A stretch of DNA of 64,000 nt from Yoonia ponticola. GTDB taxonomy: Bacteria; Pseudomonadota; Alphaproteobacteria; Rhodobacterales; Rhodobacteraceae. Position numbers and translations under genes: made by a program. Below are positions 62,650 through 64,000 of the stretch, piece after piece; position 1 is the stretch's first letter, and each line of letters opens with the position of its first letter. Below the pieces are notes generated by a model. It saw only the letters and a program-made list of their open reading frames with translations, was not told the DNA's origin and did no database searches. The stretch spans positions 1 through 64,000 of the forward strand of contig NZ_JACIJM010000007.1 of assembly GCF_014199395.1 (NCBI RefSeq), given 5' to 3'.

Positions 62650-62933
62650 GTGCATCCATCCTGTGCCTCTGCGCGCTTGCAGCCTGTAGCACACGGCCGC
62701 CAGCAGCACTTGCGCCCGTCGATCCGGTCCCCGCACCCGCAGCAGATACATGCGGCGCAGCACCCTACGGTTATCTGGTTGGACAAGACGCAACCTCGCT
62801 TGAACGGGTGCTGATCCTACGCCAAGTCCGCGTGACCAGACCCAATACACCTACCGCCGACGCCCTACGTCCGGTGCGCATCAACTTTAACATAGGAGCG
62901 GACGAGCGGATCCGATCAATCACATGCGGTTAA
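62640..62933 (+). CDS. I78-type inhibitor lipoprotein 2
   Basis: A 97-residue lipoprotein: lipobox ALAAC (C16), a proline/alanine-rich linker, then DTCGAAPYGYLVGQDATSL and a final FNIGADERIRSITCG with the paired cysteine. The T-x-D-x-x-P-x-R-x-N line of classical I78 is loosely kept (PVRINFNIG). It overlaps both neighbours by ten bases. Confidence 0.8.
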   Translation: MRIGASILCLCALAACSTRPPAALAPVDPVPAPAADTCGAAPYGYLVGQDATSLERVLILRQVRVTRPNTPTADALRPVRINFNIGADERIRSITCG

Positions 62934-63220
62934 TTATTCTTGCCATGTTAGGCACACTCACCACGGCCTGTATCCCTGCAACCGCGATCAGCGAACCACC
63001 CGTCGCCGACCCGATCCCCACGGGCATCAACGACAGCTGTGGTGCTGCGCGGTACGCAGGCATCATCGGGCAAGACGCCTTTGTCTTGGAACGCGGTTTC
63101 CGACCCGGCGAAATCCGGATCATCCGACCCGGCACGGTCGCGAGCCAAGAATACCTGCCCGAGCGGATGAGCTTTGAAATCGGAGCGTCCGGCAATATCC
63201 GACGCATCGTCTGCGGCTAA
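62924..63220 (+). CDS. I78-type inhibitor lipoprotein 3
   Basis: A 98-residue lipoprotein: lipobox LTTAC (C16), linker, DSCGAARYAGIIGQDAFVLE, then RPGTVASQEYLPERMSFEIG and IRRIVCG. It is closer to copy 2 than to copy 1 (IGQDA, ERMSFEIGA). It ends the three-gene overlapping cluster; a 6S-like RNA starts about 27 bases later. Confidence 0.8.
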   Translation: MRLIILAMLGTLTTACIPATAISEPPVADPIPTGINDSCGAARYAGIIGQDAFVLERGFRPGEIRIIRPGTVASQEYLPERMSFEIGASGNIRRIVCG

Positions 63221-63246
63221 GACCAAGCAAACATCTGAACGCAAAT

Positions 63247-63398
63247 ACCCCTGCCACTGCTATGGCTGGGTCGCTTGCGGGCTTTGGGGGTTCACAAAGT
63301 CTCCGGTGTCGCACACTGGGTGGGGGCTATCGAATGCAACACCGGAGTAGCACTTTGCTGACTAAGTGTTTGACGGACCCGCATGGCGGCAAGAGGGT
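63247..63398 (+). ncRNA. ssrS: 6S-RNA-like structured RNA
   Basis: The 152-base region folds as one long interrupted hairpin. Closing stem: ACCC-TGCC with GGCA-GGGT, GCTATG (63259-63264) with CATGGC (63382-63387), GGGTC (63268-63272) with GACCC (63376-63380). A large central bubble follows (GCTTGCGGGC... and CTGACTAAGTGTTTGACG). The upper stem is CAAAGT+CTCCGGTGT (63295-63309) with ACACCGGAG+ACTTTG (63339-63357). Closing stem, open bubble and terminal stem are the 6S RNA architecture, and the length fits. A terminator hairpin follows directly. Family assignment is by structure only; no clear promoter is seen. Confidence 0.6.
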
Positions 63399-63426
63399 CG
63401 GCAAAGGGCAATCTGCCGTTCATTTT
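63399..63426 (+). terminator. Terminator after 6S-like RNA
   Basis: CGGCA (63399-63403) pairs with TGCCG (63414-63418) around a ten-base loop, followed by TTCATTTT. It starts one base after the proposed RNA end. Confidence 0.6.
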
Positions 63427-63493
63427 GTGGCGAGATTGGGGCGCAGCTTCAAACGGGCTTGATTCCCCGCCTGAATGCCCCAAACTAAGACAC

Positions 63494-63826
63494 ATGACAT
63501 TCACCCAACTTCACCAGCCCTTTCCCGAACAGGTCTCATTTCACCGGACTGAACTGTCCGTGATCATGTCGCTCTACGGACGCATGGTTGCTGCAGGCGA
63601 ATGGCGGGACTACGGCATTTCATCGCTACGCGATTTCGCGGTCTTCTCGATATTCAAACGCACAGCCGAGAACCCGATCTACAAAATCGAAAAGCGGCCC
63701 AAACTGCGGATGAAGCAAGGACAATATGCGCTGGTCGGCATTGACGGTCAGGTCTTGAAACGCGGCAACGACCTGAAATCCGTGTTGCGGGTGTTAGAGC
63801 GGAAATTGATCCGAATCGTGGATTGA
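63494..63826 (+). CDS. DUF2794 protein
   Basis: A 110-residue protein of the alphaproteobacterial DUF2794 family: FHRTELSVIMSLYGRMVAAGEWRDY (blocks ELS-I-S-YGRMVA and WRDYGIS), FSIFKRTAENPIYKIEKRP and QGQYALVGIDGQVLKRG. Short and basic, with no known function. ATG 63494 fits the family; the longer frame covers the RNA terminator region. Confidence 0.88.
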   Translation: MTFTQLHQPFPEQVSFHRTELSVIMSLYGRMVAAGEWRDYGISSLRDFAVFSIFKRTAENPIYKIEKRPKLRMKQGQYALVGIDGQVLKRGNDLKSVLRVLERKLIRIVD

Positions 63827-63838
63827 AACCGCAGAATT

Positions 63839-63863
63839 TGAGTTGTTTTGGCGAAATGAAGGG
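63839..63863 (-). repeat. Dispersed 25-bp repeat, copy 3
   Basis: On the minus strand it reads CTTCATTTCGCCAAAACAAC with the same flanks as copies 1 and 2. It begins about 15 bases after the stop of the minus-strand gene at 63878, in that gene's orientation. Confidence 0.7.
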
Positions 63864-63877
63864 CGGGCGGGGTGCCC

Positions 63878-64000
63878 CTATGTCAGCCGTTTACGCGCGG
63901 TCACATCGCCATCGCCTTGCGCCTTGATACGGATGATCGCGGCCGTGATTGGTTCATAGGTCGCGGCCATATGATGCGCGTTCGCATGCAGCATCACATC
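63878..64000 (-). CDS. C-terminal end of an unidentified gene
   Basis: An open frame enters from the right edge and ends in TAG at 63878. The visible 40 residues include AHHMAATYEPITAAIIRIKA and end GDGDVTARKRLT. I do not recognise the family from this piece. The charged, helical end and the repeat placed after its stop support a real gene. Confidence 0.6.
   Translation of the reverse strand, partial: DVMLHANAHHMAATYEPITAAIIRIKAQGDGDVTARKRLT

Noticed and set aside
1..64000. CRISPR arrays, insertion sequences, rRNA operons
   Set aside because: No regularly spaced repeats, transposase-like proteins or rRNA sequence were seen on either strand.

Overview
The window looks like a chromosomal segment of a marine alphaproteobacterium of the order Rhodobacterales (Roseobacter group; a Loktanella, Yoonia or Octadecabacter-like organism would fit). 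This rests on gene content and order: slt-dapA-smpB, lysA beside a TIGR02302-family protein, argH with a small lipoprotein, pyrB-pyrC-plsY, an aa3-type oxidase subunit IV, an L-malyl-CoA lyase of the ethylmalonyl-CoA pathway, a plant-type glutamate-cysteine ligase, MbfA with an Irr-type iron box, and glutathione-dependent formaldehyde dehydrogenase. No rRNA, complete tRNA, insertion sequence or CRISPR array was seen.

Layout. (1) 1-5723 is the right-hand part of an integrated element. It holds a three-part HNH nuclease, a phospholipase-D-type nuclease, an XRE repressor coupled to a small membrane protein, an excisionase-like protein and a tyrosine integrase. It ends in a 3' fragment of tRNA-Arg(CCU), the likely attachment site; the other end lies outside the window. 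This is the only clearly accessory region and the best place for a new defence or mobile-element function. (2) 5.8-11.5 kb: a YrbL-like protein, two Lin0512 proteins, a flavin reductase, an acyl dehydratase, a divergent MnmC-oxidase-like/MnmD pair and a DMT transporter. (3) 11.5-18 kb: lytic transglycosylase, dapA, two tandem copies of a small exported protein flanked by hairpins with CCUCCCC loops, a YcaQ-like glycosylase and smpB. (4) 18-26 kb: sulfurtransferase, aminotransferase, malyl-CoA lyase, accA, an M50 protease, and an ftsE-ftsX-plsC operon. (5) 26-36 kb: zinc-ribbon protein, TIGR02302 protein, lysA, an inserted sulfotransferase, lipoprotein, argH, a thioredoxin-like protein, YqgE and a DsbD-type domain protein. 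(6) 36-46 kb: moaB, an unusual uracil-DNA glycosylase, the pyrB cluster with a dihydroorotase homologue that has lost its metal ligands, plsY, a possible structured RNA, gshA, rsmE and ubiA. (7) 46-55 kb: an OmpA/BON protein, tsaC, an acyl-CoA dehydrogenase, a metallo-beta-lactamase-fold hydrolase, COX subunit IV and azlCD. (8) 55-60 kb: a molybdenum-cofactor operon, fdhD-mobA-mobB-(RNase H-like)-moeA. (9) 60-64 kb: mbfA with an iron box, formaldehyde dehydrogenase, three overlapping I78-type inhibitor lipoproteins, a 6S-RNA-like structure, a DUF2794 protein and the end of one more gene.

Most core genes sit in tight operons with ATGA or TAATG overlaps. Two dispersed short repeats recur at the 3' ends of genes: a 25-28 bp motif (three copies) and a paired-palindrome element (two copies).
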